Positions 7,192-14,556 of a stretch of DNA of 14,559 nt are shown piece by piece. The notes below the pieces were generated by a model. That model was not told where the DNA came from and made no database searches. It saw only the letters and a list, made by a program, of their open reading frames with translations. The translations under genes and the position numbers were made by a program. Each line of letters begins with the position of its first letter. Positions within the stretch are counted from its first letter, which is position 1. Where the stretch lies: positions 1 to 14,559 of the forward strand of contig CAYOKA010000052.1 of NCBI GenBank assembly GCA_964404395.1. The letters are read 5' to 3'. This stretch comes from JAAYBT01 sp964404395. Its GTDB lineage: Bacteria; Bacillota; Clostridia; Acetivibrionales; DTU013.

Positions 7192-8037
7192 ATGGTAATA
7201 AATAACATAAAAATCAGAGAAAAATTCGAAAAGACTTTTGATATCGGTTTCACTGTCCAAAACGGAATTAAGTCTACTGGCGAGCCTTGGTATATTGTGA
7301 AACCAAATGGTTTTAATAATGACTTGTTTAGCATACATTTTGGCTTCAGAAATGGGATCCGACTTATCATGGAATTTGTCCCAGATAAATATTCTTTAAA
7401 TATGATTAATGACATGGCCGATGCCTCTAAAGAAAGAAAAGAAATTTTTGCTTCATATGCACGAGTTTTGTCAGACAGAAATGCAAAGATAGAATTGAAA
7501 ATCAATCAGCTGTCAATGAATACAGAAGAAGTATACTTCTGGCCTAAAACATGGGAAAACATTACGCTTAAGGTCACAAGAAGCCCCGTCGTCGAAGAGA
7601 ATATGCTTCTTAATCCTGGCTTGATAGTTCAGGATTGGGGAGTGATAATGATGGGAATGATCCTTTCATTACTTGAAATAGTCCCTATGGAGGACGAACT
7701 TGATTATTCTGATATAGATAAATTGGAAGGCATTGCGCATTCAATTATTAGTACGCATTATGAGCGAAATCCTATTTATAGAACTTTATGTATAGCTAAT
7801 AAAGGGTATAAGTGTGCTGCATGTGGTTTCGATTTTAACTACACATATGGAAATCTTGGTTCGGAATACATACATGTACACCATAAAACACCTGTTTCCC
7901 AATTGTCAGGAGGAATGAAAATTAATCCTATAACAGATCTTGTTCCAGTCTGTCCAAATTGCCATGCAATGCTCCACAGAAAAAACCCACCATTAACAAT
8001 TGCAGAGTTGCGAGAAATTATGAATTTTAGAGCCTGA
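7192..8037 (+). CDS. HNH endonuclease with uncharacterised N-terminal domain
   Basis: A 281-residue nuclease. The C-terminal HNH/zinc module shows GYKCAACG (C208, C211), HVHHKTP (H228, H230, H231) and DLVPVCPNCHAMLHR (C254, C257, H258, H262). These are two zinc-binding Cys pairs around the His-Asn-His metal finger that cuts DNA. Residues 1-190 belong to no family I recognise. They are predicted globular, with short patches such as GEPWYIVKPNGFNNDLFSI, and may bind DNA or the partner ATPase. The ATG is preceded by AAGGAG (7178-7183) located in the end of the GHKL gene, two bases beyond its stop, so the two are coupled. It is probably the cleavage subunit of the helicase/ATPase cluster. The gene itself looks intact. 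Confidence 0.88.
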   Translation: MVINNIKIREKFEKTFDIGFTVQNGIKSTGEPWYIVKPNGFNNDLFSIHFGFRNGIRLIMEFVPDKYSLNMINDMADASKERKEIFASYARVLSDRNAKIELKINQLSMNTEEVYFWPKTWENITLKVTRSPVVEENMLLNPGLIVQDWGVIMMGMILSLLEIVPMEDELDYSDIDKLEGIAHSIISTHYERNPIYRTLCIANKGYKCAACGFDFNYTYGNLGSEYIHVHHKTPVSQLSGGMKINPITDLVPVCPNCHAMLHRKNPPLTIAELREIMNFRA

Positions 8038-8140
8038 TTCGTCGCCTGACAAAAGAGTTGTGATTTACATGAGCATCTTACAGGCAGAAACTATTGTACA
8101 ATCTTTCCAGAATATTTGATGTTTAATTCCCCCGTTATCC

Positions 8141-8197
8141 TTGTAATAATTTGTGACGTAGCATATAATGGGAACAATAAGGTATCTTTTTATTCCC
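8141..8197 (+). promoter_or_regulatory. Promoter and overlapping dyad of the methyltransferase operon
   Basis: TTGTAA (8141-8146) and a perfect TATAAT (8164-8169) are 17 bases apart, which places the start near 8176. Directly after the -10 lies an imperfect dyad, 8170-8197: GGGAA pairs with TTCCC, and the stem continues to 10 pairs with two mismatches around a 4-base loop. It ends just before the ribosome binding site. Its position suits an operator or a 5' mRNA hairpin controlling methyltransferase synthesis. GTGACG also occurs twice (8153-8158 and 8202-8207). Confidence 0.6.
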
Positions 8198-8210
8198 AGA
8201 GGTGACGAAT

Positions 8211-9356
8211 ATGCAAAAACAACTGCATGTACGCCTTGATGAACGCATATATGAGACTCTTACCGAGTACGCAGGCTTAACAAAAAAGCCTGTACAGGAT
8301 TGTGTTACCGAGGCTTTAGCTCTTCTTTTTGATGATAAATATAAAGAGCGGCAAAACGAACGTGGGAGGTATACTTTTATTGATCTGTTTGCCGGTATAG
8401 GTGGTATGCGTCTTGCTTTTGAATCCAATGGCGGAAAGTGTGTGTTCTCCAGCGAATGGGACAGATACTGCCAAAAAACATATTTTGATAATTTCGGAGT
8501 TCTACCTCACGGAGATATTACAAAGATTGATGAAAAAAAGGACATACCGAATCATGACATATTGTTAGCAGGCTTCCCCTGCCAGCCTTTCTCTATAGCA
8601 GGCGTGTCAAAGAAGAACAGCCTCGGCAGGGCAACCGGCTTTCTCGACAAAACTCAGGGAACTCTTTTTTTTGATGTTGTACGTATAATTAATGAAAAAC
8701 GTCCCAGAGCTTTCCTGCTGGAGAATGTTAAGAATCTTCGAAGCCATGATAGAGGAAATACTTGGCGGGTTATAATGGAAACACTTGAAGATCTTGATTA
8801 TGAAGTGTTTTCTGATGTTTTGGATGGTCAGGTATTCACCCCCCAGCACAGAGAAAGGGTTTTTATCGTTGGCTTTGACCGAAAAAGATTTGGTGACAAC
8901 ATCCGGTTTAATTTCCAATTACAGGTGCCAGATAAATCGCCGAAGTTAAAGGACATCCTTGAGAAATCCGTTGATAAGAAGTATACTTTGTCAGACCATC
9001 TTTGGCAGTATTTGCAGGATTATGCGGCCAAACACAAGGCAAAGGGAAACGGATTTGGATATGGAATGGCCAATCTTGACGGAGTTTCACGCACTCTTAG
9101 TGCACGTTACTATAAAGATGGTTCGGAAATTCTCATACCACAAAAGAACAAAAACCCTCGCAGGCTGACTCCAAGAGAGTGTGCCCGCCTTCAAGGGTAC
9201 GATGATAGCTTCATTATATCTGTTTCTGACACACAGGCATACAAACAGTTCGGGAATTCTGTTGTGGTTCCCCTTATAAGGGCAGTAGCCGCCAAAATAG
9301 TAGAAAAACTGGAATCAATGCCGGAAATTGAAGTCAGGAGTGAAAAAATTGGGTAA
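8211..9356 (+). CDS. DNA (cytosine-5-)-methyltransferase with N-terminal RHH-like segment
   Basis: This 381-residue enzyme transfers a methyl group from SAM to C5 of cytosine and protects the host from the adjacent nuclease. Motif I is DLFAGIGG (58-65), motif IV GFPCQPFS (C124 nucleophile), motif VI ENV (171-173), motif VIII QHRERVF (212-218), motif IX RRLTPRECARLQG (about 317-329) and motif X QFGNSVVVP (about 346-354). The first 45 residues (MQKQLHVRLDERIYETLTEY...) look like a ribbon-helix-helix DNA-binding unit and may autoregulate the gene. The ATG at 8211 is preferred because AGAGGTGA (8198-8205) precedes it at 5 bases. The in-frame GTG at 8202 lies inside that site. It is promoted separately from the upstream cluster. 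The target is likely CCWGG-like, inferred from the EcoRII-type partner and Vsr. Confidence 0.93.
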   Translation: MQKQLHVRLDERIYETLTEYAGLTKKPVQDCVTEALALLFDDKYKERQNERGRYTFIDLFAGIGGMRLAFESNGGKCVFSSEWDRYCQKTYFDNFGVLPHGDITKIDEKKDIPNHDILLAGFPCQPFSIAGVSKKNSLGRATGFLDKTQGTLFFDVVRIINEKRPRAFLLENVKNLRSHDRGNTWRVIMETLEDLDYEVFSDVLDGQVFTPQHRERVFIVGFDRKRFGDNIRFNFQLQVPDKSPKLKDILEKSVDKKYTLSDHLWQYLQDYAAKHKAKGNGFGYGMANLDGVSRTLSARYYKDGSEILIPQKNKNPRRLTPRECARLQGYDDSFIISVSDTQAYKQFGNSVVVPLIRAVAAKIVEKLESMPEIEVRSEKIG

Positions 9357-10524
9357 AGATTCTAACGCACTGAAAACAATTGAAGCTGTAAATAAAGGTC
9401 AGCTTGCATACTGCAAATTTCTCTCCGCTAATGATACCGGTGATACGGGTGGTCACCAGGCAGGAATATACATAGCAAAAAACGCAATAAGAATTTTATT
9501 TGATGAACCCGGGATAAAAGGTGAGAATAAGGATAAATTGGTGAAAATAAAGTGGCAGGATGATTTTACGACAAACAGCCGTTTTGTTTATTATGGCAAT
9601 CATACACGTAGCGAATACCGCATCACCCGTTTTGACCGTGGATTCCCTTTTTTGAGAACAGAGCATACCGGTGACCTGTTTGTTTTAATCAGGTTTTCGT
9701 CGGAAGACTATGCCGCATATGTGTTAGAAACAGAAGATGCAATTAACGACTTTCTGGATGCATTCGGTATGAGTCCTGCTGACACCGGAACTCTCATTCA
9801 AAAAGATGATATCCCACTTGAGAGCAAGGCGGAATTTTTGCTTACGCAGTTTATTGAATCGCTTACAGTTGATTTTCCTGCTTCGGTAGATATGTCCGCC
9901 GCCGCACGCAGGATTTACAATGAAATTTATGACCATGATGAAAATATCGTGCTTGATCCTGACCTCGAGCTAATTTATTGGATTGATATGGAGTACAGGC
10001 TATTTAGAAAGATTGAATACGCCCGTTATGGAGAAATAATTACTCATGGGTTTACGTCGGTTGATGAATTTATTAAGGTTGCAAACACAGTACTTAACAG
10101 ACGTAAAAGCCGTGCTGGCAAATCCCTTGAACATCACTTGTCAGCGTTGTTTGATGGAAATGGATTGTCATACACTTCTCAGCCGAAGACCGAGAGTAAC
10201 AAGCAACCTGACTTCATATTCCCCAGCGAAACCGCTTACCACAATATGCGTTATCCGGTAGACAAGCTGGTATTCCTTGGCGCAAAAACAACCTGCAAAG
10301 ACAGGTGGCGCCAAGTTATCAATGAGGCAGATCGCATTGGTATCAAACACTTGTTCACCCTGCAACAAGGCATATCCTCTTCACAACTTGATGAAATGGC
10401 ATCAGAGAGAATTACTTTGGTAGTTCCGCAGCCATATATAAATACTTACCCTGCAAAAAAACGTGACAGCATCTGGACACTTCATAAATTTATTTCATTT
10501 GTTAAAGAAAAGACAGGGGCGTAA
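9349..10524 (+). CDS. EcoRII-type restriction endonuclease
   Basis: A 391-residue type II (IIE-like) restriction enzyme, close to EcoRII's 404 residues. The N-terminal effector-binding domain (about 1-145) carries NDTGDTGGHQAG (28-39) and RSEYRIT (87-93). The C-terminal PD-(D/E)XK domain shows KSRAGKSLEHH (253-263), QPDFIFPS (286-293) and GAKTTCKDRWRQ (311-322). Y297, K313 and R319 keep the spacing of EcoRII's catalytic Y308, K324 and R330, so the enzyme appears active. The start is read as TTG at 9349, 8 bases after AGGAG (9336-9340). It overlaps the methyltransferase stop by 8 bases. The TTG at 9328 and GTG at 9340 have worse or no ribosome binding sites. The weak start and overlap would keep nuclease production below and coupled to methylase production. 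Confidence 0.92.
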   Translation: MGKDSNALKTIEAVNKGQLAYCKFLSANDTGDTGGHQAGIYIAKNAIRILFDEPGIKGENKDKLVKIKWQDDFTTNSRFVYYGNHTRSEYRITRFDRGFPFLRTEHTGDLFVLIRFSSEDYAAYVLETEDAINDFLDAFGMSPADTGTLIQKDDIPLESKAEFLLTQFIESLTVDFPASVDMSAAARRIYNEIYDHDENIVLDPDLELIYWIDMEYRLFRKIEYARYGEIITHGFTSVDEFIKVANTVLNRRKSRAGKSLEHHLSALFDGNGLSYTSQPKTESNKQPDFIFPSETAYHNMRYPVDKLVFLGAKTTCKDRWRQVINEADRIGIKHLFTLQQGISSSQLDEMASERITLVVPQPYINTYPAKKRDSIWTLHKFISFVKEKTGA

Positions 10525-10526
10525 TT

Positions 10527-10979
10527 ATGCACATCAAATCACATGAGGCTCGTAGCCGGAATATGTCAAGAATCAAGAGTAAAAACACTCAGCCTGAATT
10601 ATATATTCGCTCTCTTTTGTACAAACAGGGATTACGCTTTCGGATTAATTATAAAGAGATTAAAGGAAAACCGGATATTTACTTCCCAAAATATAAAACT
10701 GCTCTCTTTGTTCATGGCTGTTACTGGCACCAGCACAAAGACTGTAAATTCGCTTACACTCCCAAAACCAATATCGAATTTTGGACGAATAAGTTAGAGG
10801 GCAACCACAGACATGACAAAAATGTGTACACTACCTTGAACTCGCAGGATATTCGCATTCTTATTATTTGGGAGTGCACTATCCGAAAAATGCGGAAAGA
10901 TATTAATTTGGAGCAACTGGTGATAAATGAAGCTAAAACATTTATTAAAGAAAAAAATGATTTTTACTACGAGCTTTAG
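10527..10979 (+). CDS. vsr: Very short patch repair endonuclease (Vsr)
   Basis: A 150-residue Vsr endonuclease. It nicks 5' of the T in T:G mismatches that arise when 5-methylcytosine deaminates, starting short-patch repair. Conserved features include RSRNMSRIKSKNTQPE (9-24), GKPDIYF with catalytic D50, HGCYWHQHKDC (63-73, with metal and zinc ligands), FWTNKLEGNHRHD and IIWEC (C117, zinc ligand). D50, C65, H68, H70, C73 and C117 correspond to the E. coli enzyme's active and zinc sites, with one extra residue in the HxH...C loop. The gene begins two bases after the endonuclease stop, with AGGGG (10514-10518) as its ribosome binding site. Its presence supports a 5mC methylase of dcm-like specificity. 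No clear terminator follows. Confidence 0.95.
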   Translation: MHIKSHEARSRNMSRIKSKNTQPELYIRSLLYKQGLRFRINYKEIKGKPDIYFPKYKTALFVHGCYWHQHKDCKFAYTPKTNIEFWTNKLEGNHRHDKNVYTTLNSQDIRILIIWECTIRKMRKDINLEQLVINEAKTFIKEKNDFYYEL

Positions 10980-11113
10980 GTATCTTTTCTCGTATATGTT
11001 GTGATCCAATAATCCTTACATGTATGCCGAAGTTCAGAATATGCCATCAGGAGATATCGATATAAGTAATTACTATTTTATGGTTCAGCAATGTAACCCG
11101 GTACACGGTAGCC

Positions 11114-11142
11114 TTGAAAGATGTTCTCCCGTGATTTATAAT
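11114..11142 (+). promoter_or_regulatory. Promoter of the rhodanese gene
   Basis: TTGAAA (11114-11119) and TATAAT (11137-11142) are separated by 17 bases, close to the sigma-A consensus. The predicted start near 11149 gives a 5' leader of about 63 bases. This separates the rhodanese gene from the R-M operon. The rest of 10980-11211 shows no gene. Confidence 0.65.
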
Positions 11143-11211
11143 GATAAAAACGTGTAAGGAAAACATACCATACAGCTGTCAAAATTAACTGGAATTGCAT
11201 AGGAGGCAAAT

Positions 11212-11892
11212 ATGAAGAAAACCATTTTTGCAATCTCTCTCTCCCTCGTCATAGCCCTTTTGCTGCTGACATGCTGCGGACAGAAGAGCGATAATATAAC
11301 CTTTACTGCCACAATAGACAGCATCCATGATAGTAGCATTATGGTAACAACCAGCGACGATGTGAGCTTCGATAAAGCCAGCGTTGGCTTTGATAAAGGG
11401 CTTGAAATTCCATTTGATCTAATTGTCGGGCAAAGAGTCGAAATCGAAGCCCTGCCCCAAATTAGAGAAAGCTATCCCGTGCAGATTACGGCGGTGAGGA
11501 TTAGCTTAAAGGAAGAAGCCCCGCAAGAAGGTAGCTCAACGCAAGAGGGTCCGAATGACGCAGAACTAAAAGAAGAAGCCCCAAAAGCCGAGTACAGGAA
11601 AATAACTCCCTCGCAAGCAATGGAAATGATGGGTGGGGATGCGATAATTCTTGATGTGCGCACCCAGCCTGAGTTTGACGAGGAGCATATCCCAAATGCC
11701 GTGCTGCTTCCCGGTAATGAAATAGCGCAAAGAGCCGAACAAGTACTGCCGGACAAGGAGCAGACTATTCTCGTCTACTGCCGAAGCGGCCGTCGCAGTG
11801 CACTGGCGGCAAAAGAACTGGTTGACCTGGGCTACACCAACGTTTATGACTTTGGCGGCATCCTCGACTGGACAGGCGATGTGGTAAAGTAA
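11212..11892 (+). CDS. Lipoprotein-like rhodanese-domain protein
   Basis: A 226-residue exported protein. The N-terminus (MKKTIFAISLSLVIALLLLTCCG) is a lipoprotein-type signal, with C21 or C22 as the lipidation candidate, although the lipobox is not canonical. Residues 28-98 form a small beta-rich domain resembling DUF3221 (TFTATIDSIHDSSIMVTT). A charged linker contains LKEEAP twice (99-104 and 119-124). Residues 129-226 are a rhodanese domain with LDVRTQPEFDEEHIPNA and the active loop YCRSGRRS (C190), followed by the usual YDFGGILDW. It probably handles sulfane sulfur or a related thiol function at the outer membrane face; the substrate is unknown. The start follows AGGAGG at 6 bases. It has its own promoter and is convergent with copA. 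Confidence 0.9.
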   Translation: MKKTIFAISLSLVIALLLLTCCGQKSDNITFTATIDSIHDSSIMVTTSDDVSFDKASVGFDKGLEIPFDLIVGQRVEIEALPQIRESYPVQITAVRISLKEEAPQEGSSTQEGPNDAELKEEAPKAEYRKITPSQAMEMMGGDAIILDVRTQPEFDEEHIPNAVLLPGNEIAQRAEQVLPDKEQTILVYCRSGRRSALAAKELVDLGYTNVYDFGGILDWTGDVVK

Positions 11893-11901
11893 GTATACCT
11901 T

Positions 11902-11964
11902 CCGGATATGCTTGTCAAATGCTATATGCGAAGCATATCCGGCTAGAATCGAGTGGATCTCGAT
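11902..11964. repeat. Inverted repeats between convergent genes (possible bidirectional terminator)
   Basis: A perfect 12-bp inverted repeat, CCGGATATGCTT (11902-11913) and AAGCATATCCGG (11931-11942) with a 17-base loop, lies just after the rhodanese stop. A second perfect hairpin, ATCGAG/CTCGAT (11948-11964), follows, and a weaker TGCAT/ATGCA pair comes after that. The location between converging genes suggests a transcription end. No T-run follows either strand of the large stem, so intrinsic termination is uncertain. Confidence 0.5.
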
Positions 11965-12022
11965 GCTCAGGATGCATGAAACGAAGTATGCAACCAGCCC
12001 CCGATATTCTGATTAATAACTG

Positions 12023-14260
12023 CTAGTTAGATGGCTTAAATCTCTTGAGCCTTAGAGCATTCGTCAGCACTGATACTGAGCTGAAGGCCATGGCTCCTGC
12101 TGCAATCATGGGATTTAGAAGCGGTCCGCCAAACAAATAGAGCAGGCCGGCAGCTATAGGTATGCCCGCCGTATTGTAGCCAAAAGCCCAGAACAGGTTT
12201 TGCTTTATATTTCTGATAGTCCGCTTACTAAGCTGTATCGCAGTAGGTACATCCATAAGGTCACTTCTCATCAGTACGATGTCCGCCGATTCCATTGCAA
12301 CATCAGTTCCCGATCCTATCGCTATACCTATGTCCGCCTGGACCAGAGCAGGAGCATCATTGATGCCGTCTCCCACCATGGCAACTTTTTTTCCTTCCGC
12401 CTGAAGTTTTTTTATTTCATTAGCCTTATCCTCAGGTAAAACCTCTGCCAGAACTCTGTCTATCCCTGCCTGCCCGGCAATAGCCTGCGCAGTCCTTCTG
12501 TTATCGCCCGTAATCATTACCGTTTCTATGCCCATATCATGCAGCAGCTCTATAGCCCTTTTGCTGCTTGGCTTCATAACATCGGCTACTGATATGATAC
12601 CGGCAAGTTTGCCATCTATAGTAATATACATGGGGGTTTTTCCCTCTTCCGCCAGCCTGTCCGATTCGCTTTGTAGCCTTATCTCTATTTTTCTGTCATT
12701 CATCAGCTTTCTATTTCCCAGGAGCATTTTTTTGTTTTCTATCACTACCTCTATCCCCAGCCCCGGTATTGCTTCAAAGCTGTCTGCCTTCAGCAGCTCC
12801 ACAGCCCTATCATTAGCTTCATTCACAATTGCCTCGCCCAGCGGATGCTCTGAACCCTTCTCGGCCGAGGCTGACAGCTGCAGCAGCTCTGCCTCGCTGA
12901 TTGCGCCGGTGGTGACTATATCCGTCACCTTCGGTTCACCTTCCGTGATTGTTCCCGTTTTATCAAATACAATCGTTTCTATCTTATGTGCTGCCTCAAG
13001 GATGTCTCCGCCTTTTATCAATACTCCGTGCTCCGCACCCTTTCCCGTACCGACAATGATAGCCGTCGGCGTTGCCAGTCCCAGAGCGCAGGGGCATGCA
13101 ATGACAAGAACAGAAATAAATATAGTAAGTGAAAACACCAGGGACATTCCGGATATATACCAGGCAGCTGCTGCCAAAACCGCTATGACAATTACAACAG
13201 GCACAAAGTAACCCGATATAACATCGGCCATCTTTGCAATCGGTGCCTTCGAGCCCTGGGCATCCTCAACAAGCTTAATTATCTGCGCAAGCACAGTGTC
13301 CTTTCCGACCTTCGTTGCTACAAAGTGTATCGATCCGTTTTTATTTATGCTGGCGCCAACTACCTTGCTTCCAGGATTTTTTTCTATCGGAATGCTTTCC
13401 CCGGTAAGCATAGACTCATCCACAGACGTTCTGCCCTCAACCACTTCACCATCCACAGGTATTCTTTCGCCCGGCTTTACTACAAGCGTATCGCCAACCT
13501 TTACCTCTTCAATCGGTATGAGCATTTCTATTCCATTATTAATAACAGTTGCCGTCTTTGGTGTCAGCCCCATCAGCTTCTTAATTGCCTCGGAGGTCTT
13601 TCCCTTAGTAACCGCTTCAAGATATTTTCCCAGCGTGATGAGCGTAATAATGACCCCGGCCGACTCAAAATACAATTCATGGGCATATTCGGCATTCCCG
13701 CTTATAATCTGGGCTATGGCAAAAATACCATACAAAAAGGCCGCACTAGTACCAATGGCAATCAATGAGTCCATACTTGGCTGTCCTTTAACAAGCGTGC
13801 CGAAGCCTACAGTATAAAACCTATAGCCGGTAATAAGAACCGGTATAAGTAAAAAGAGCTGCAAAAGTCCAAAGTTAAGGGGGTTGGCTTCAGGCGCAAA
13901 AACTGCAGGAAGCGGCAATCCCACCATATGACCCATAGAAATATAGAATAGAGGTATCGTAAATATAGCCGATATTATAAGCCTCTTGCGCAGCGAACTG
14001 ATTTCCTGCTCCCTGCGTCCCCTCTCTCGATCCGCCTGTTCGCCTGTTCCAATCTCCAAGGCTTTGTATCCTGCCTTTTCCACGGCATCCTTAATCTTTT
14101 GCAGGTTCACTGTGTTTTCTTCGTATTCTACATTCAGCCTTTCAGTTGCCAAATTCACACTTGCCGAATTCACGCCCTCCAGCTTGCTTACAACTCTCTC
14201 CACTGCCCTTGCACAAGAGGCACAGGACATTCCTGTTATACTCAATATGTCTTTTTTCAT
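12023..14260 (-). CDS. copA: Cu+-exporting P-type ATPase (CopA-like, P1B-1)
   Basis: A 745-residue membrane pump exporting Cu+ with ATP. An N-terminal heavy-metal-associated domain carries GMSCASC (10-16). After it come eight predicted membrane helices, the TGES actuator motif, IACPCALGLATP (the CPC transport site), DKTGTIT (phosphorylated Asp), SEHPLGEAI (HP motif of the nucleotide domain) and GDGINDAPALVQADIG. The late-helix residues YN...GIPIAAG and SSVSVLTNALRLKRF are those of Cu+ rather than Zn/Cd pumps. Only one HMA domain is present. The ATG at 14260 is chosen because AAGGTGA precedes it closely. The in-frame GTG at 14269 lies inside that ribosome binding site. The gene is divergent from an unseen gene beyond the right edge. 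Confidence 0.96.
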   Translation of the reverse strand: MKKDILSITGMSCASCARAVERVVSKLEGVNSASVNLATERLNVEYEENTVNLQKIKDAVEKAGYKALEIGTGEQADRERGRREQEISSLRKRLIISAIFTIPLFYISMGHMVGLPLPAVFAPEANPLNFGLLQLFLLIPVLITGYRFYTVGFGTLVKGQPSMDSLIAIGTSAAFLYGIFAIAQIISGNAEYAHELYFESAGVIITLITLGKYLEAVTKGKTSEAIKKLMGLTPKTATVINNGIEMLIPIEEVKVGDTLVVKPGERIPVDGEVVEGRTSVDESMLTGESIPIEKNPGSKVVGASINKNGSIHFVATKVGKDTVLAQIIKLVEDAQGSKAPIAKMADVISGYFVPVVIVIAVLAAAAWYISGMSLVFSLTIFISVLVIACPCALGLATPTAIIVGTGKGAEHGVLIKGGDILEAAHKIETIVFDKTGTITEGEPKVTDIVTTGAISEAELLQLSASAEKGSEHPLGEAIVNEANDRAVELLKADSFEAIPGLGIEVVIENKKMLLGNRKLMNDRKIEIRLQSESDRLAEEGKTPMYITIDGKLAGIISVADVMKPSSKRAIELLHDMGIETVMITGDNRRTAQAIAGQAGIDRVLAEVLPEDKANEIKKLQAEGKKVAMVGDGINDAPALVQADIGIAIGSGTDVAMESADIVLMRSDLMDVPTAIQLSKRTIRNIKQNLFWAFGYNTAGIPIAAGLLYLFGGPLLNPMIAAGAMAFSSVSVLTNALRLKRFKPSN

Positions 14261-14303
14261 TTCAATCACCTTGCTTCCCGATTAACGGCATTTAGCCGCC
14301 TTC

Positions 14304-14325
14304 TTTTATCACATTCTCGATAAAA
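14304..14325. repeat. Dyad in the copA leader
   Basis: TTTTATC (14304-14310) and GATAAAA (14319-14325) form a perfect 7-bp inverted repeat with an 8-base spacer, about 45 bases upstream of the copA start. It could be a regulator site or an mRNA hairpin. It does not match the CopY box or a convincing CsoR operator. Confidence 0.35.
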
Positions 14326-14395
14326 GTCGTAATACTACTTTACCCATCTTTCATGTTCTGAAATGATAAATATTTGAAACCGGCAGGTTATATTA

Positions 14396-14424
14396 ATTTT
14401 CCTTTGTGCCTTTCTATTTGTCAA
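14396..14424 (-). promoter_or_regulatory. Possible copA promoter
   Basis: A perfect TTGACA (14419-14424, minus strand) is followed at 17 bases by GAAAAT, a weak -10 matching four of six positions. TATAAC lies 26 bases away, too far for normal spacing. A weak -10 with a consensus -35 would suit an activator- or metal-regulated promoter. Confidence 0.35.
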
Positions 14425-14461
14425 GCCTGCAAAGAATAAGTCAACGGCGATGCTTACTTTC

Positions 14462-14497
14462 CATAGTGTGTGGTAATACTATGTTATGCTGTAATAC
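14462..14497. promoter_or_regulatory. Operator-like repeats in the divergent region upstream of copA
   Basis: CATAGT (14462-14467) and ACTATG (14478-14483) form a 6-bp dyad. GTAATAC occurs at 14473-14479 and 14491-14497, 18 bases apart, and again at 14329-14335 within GTAATACT. Such repeats between divergent genes could bind a regulator of copA and the gene to the right. Confidence 0.3.
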
Positions 14498-14550
14498 AAA
14501 AATGATATACTTGAATAGTGGAATCAAGAAATAGAAAACAGACTAAACGC

Positions 14551-14556
14551 GGGAGG
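14551..14556 (+). promoter_or_regulatory. Ribosome binding site of a gene starting beyond the window
   Basis: GGGAGG followed by AAA lies at the extreme right edge on the plus strand. This implies that a start codon follows within a few bases outside the window, divergent from copA. Confidence 0.5.

Noticed and set aside
12200..14323. Several open frames on the plus strand across copA
   Set aside because: They are antisense to a strongly conserved gene and have low-complexity translations typical of shadow frames.
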